This document shows, piece after piece, positions 22,626 to 23,203 of a DNA stretch of 23,203 bases. Under the pieces are notes generated by a model. It did not search any database. It was not told the origin of the DNA and was given only the letters and a program-made list of their open reading frames with translations. A program made the translations under genes and the position numbers. Every line of letters begins with the position of its first letter. Positions within the stretch are counted from its first letter, which is position 1. Source of the DNA: Myxococcales bacterium (GTDB lineage: Bacteria; Myxococcota_A; Bradymonadia; UBA7976; UBA1532); contig JACKDL010000054.1 in the NCBI GenBank assembly GCA_020633555.1, forward strand, positions 1 through 23,203, given 5' to 3'.

Positions 22626-23203
22626 ATGGGAAGTCGATGGAAGGCCTTCGGGCTGGGGATGGCGGCGCTCGCCCTGGCCTGGGGGTGCGACGACGCCGGC
22701 CCCACGACGGCGACCGATGCGGGCGCGGCGGTGTGTGAGGACGGGCAGCCGGCCCCCTGCGCCGATGGCCTGGCGTGCCGAGTCGGCGAGGACTGCGCCA
22801 GCGGCGTGTGCAGCGCAGGGATCTGCGCGGCGGCGGGCTGCAGCGACGGGCGCCAGAACGGCGACGAGGCCTGGGTGGACTGCGGCGGGCGGTGCCCCGG
22901 CTGCCCCGATGGGCGGCCGTGCGGCGCGGCCACCGACTGCGCCAGCGGGGCGTGTGTGGGCGGCCTGTGCGCCACGGCGGCGTGCACCGACGGGGTGCGC
23001 AACGCCGGCGAGACGGGGGTGGACTGCGGCGGGCCCTGCGGGCCCTGCGCCGACGGCGCGGGCTGCGTGGCGCCAGCGGACTGCGCGAGCGGGGTGTGCG
23101 GCCAAGGCACCTGTGCGGCGCCCGACTGCGCCGACAGCGTGCGCAACGGCGCCGAGCCCGACGTGGACTGCGGCGGGGGCTGCGGGCCCTGCCCCGCCGG
23201 GGC
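22626..23203 (+). CDS. Cys-rich repeat lipoprotein (partial, runs off right edge)
   Basis: The frame is open for 192 codons from an ATG at 22626 to the window edge, with GGAGGG about 7 nt upstream. The signal peptide (MGSRWKAFGLGMAALALAWGC, Cys21) predicts a lipoprotein. After a short linker come tandem units of exactly 48 residues (144 nt) with eight Cys each: DCASGVC-x3-GIC, then C-x-DG-x-N-x2-E-x3-VDCGG-x-C-x2-C-x-DG-x2-C. Two full copies and most of a third are visible (from about codons 59, 107 and 155). These repeats are frequent in Myxococcota surface proteins and imply a rigid disulfide-bonded stalk. The C-terminal part, where a functional domain may sit, lies outside the window. The repeat differs from the short DxDC units of the giant lipoprotein. 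Confidence 0.9.
   Translation, partial: MGSRWKAFGLGMAALALAWGCDDAGPTTATDAGAAVCEDGQPAPCADGLACRVGEDCASGVCSAGICAAAGCSDGRQNGDEAWVDCGGRCPGCPDGRPCGAATDCASGACVGGLCATAACTDGVRNAGETGVDCGGPCGPCADGAGCVAPADCASGVCGQGTCAAPDCADSVRNGAEPDVDCGGGCGPCPAG

Noticed and set aside
21437..23146. A 569-codon minus-strand frame over the FmdB and Cys-rich genes
   Set aside because: It spans four unrelated genes and the fmdB promoter region and has shadow-like composition.
1..23203. Possible mobile element, phage or CRISPR content
   Set aside because: No transposase, integrase, terminal repeats, att-like repeats or regularly spaced repeats were seen; repeats present are within coding modules.

Overview
The window looks like chromosome of a very GC-rich, Gram-negative, didermic bacterium, most likely a Myxococcota (myxobacterium-like) lineage. 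The reasons are near-saturated G/C at third codon positions, a complete Tol-Pal operon, and an unusually dense set of predicted lipoproteins carrying cysteine-rich repeats, PPC-like modules, Ig-like domains and beta-propellers. This assignment is an inference from gene style; no rRNA or tRNA is present to test it.

Layout. (a) 1-3798: a lipoprotein with carboxypeptidase-regulatory-like domains runs leftward off the window and is divergent from a LysR-type regulator, which overlaps a downstream beta-propeller lipoprotein gene by 16 nt. (b) 3895-8127: a 1410-residue modular lipoprotein with 19 short Cys-rich repeats and seven six-cysteine modules of about 120 residues. (c) 8146-15393, all minus strand: tolQ, tolR, tolA, tolB, a small exported protein with a TonB/TolA-C-like domain, pal, an OstA/LptA-like protein, then transketolase. 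Stops and starts are mostly overlapping or closely spaced, and a good sigma70-like promoter lies just upstream of tolQ. (d) 15474-16439: a small IPT/TIG lipoprotein and a divergent exported protein built of two similar halves. (e) 16487-20182: a lipoprotein with three Ig-like, three PPC-like and a Cys-rich tail region, whose signal peptide and body lie in different reading frames, followed by an overlapping THUMP-type RNA methyltransferase. (f) 20193-23203: an SMP-30-like propeller lipoprotein, a 53-residue membrane protein resembling DUF6132, an FmdB-type zinc ribbon protein, a lipoprotein whose signal peptide is encoded inside the fmdB tail, and a 48-residue-repeat Cys-rich lipoprotein that runs off the right edge.

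Nine of the 20 genes encode predicted lipoproteins. The Tol-Pal block builds the inner-to-outer-membrane energised link, and the OstA-like gene joins it to lipopolysaccharide handling. The flanking lipoproteins look like accessory surface or periplasmic proteins of unknown ligand. No stretch longer than 300 bases lacks a gene; the largest gaps are 1438-1633, 21664-21789 and 22517-22625. I saw no insertion sequence, CRISPR array, tRNA, rRNA or phage gene. I found no unmistakable novel system; the best leads are the two modular Cys-rich lipoproteins, the frameshifted lipoprotein and the extra TonB-C-like protein in the Tol operon.
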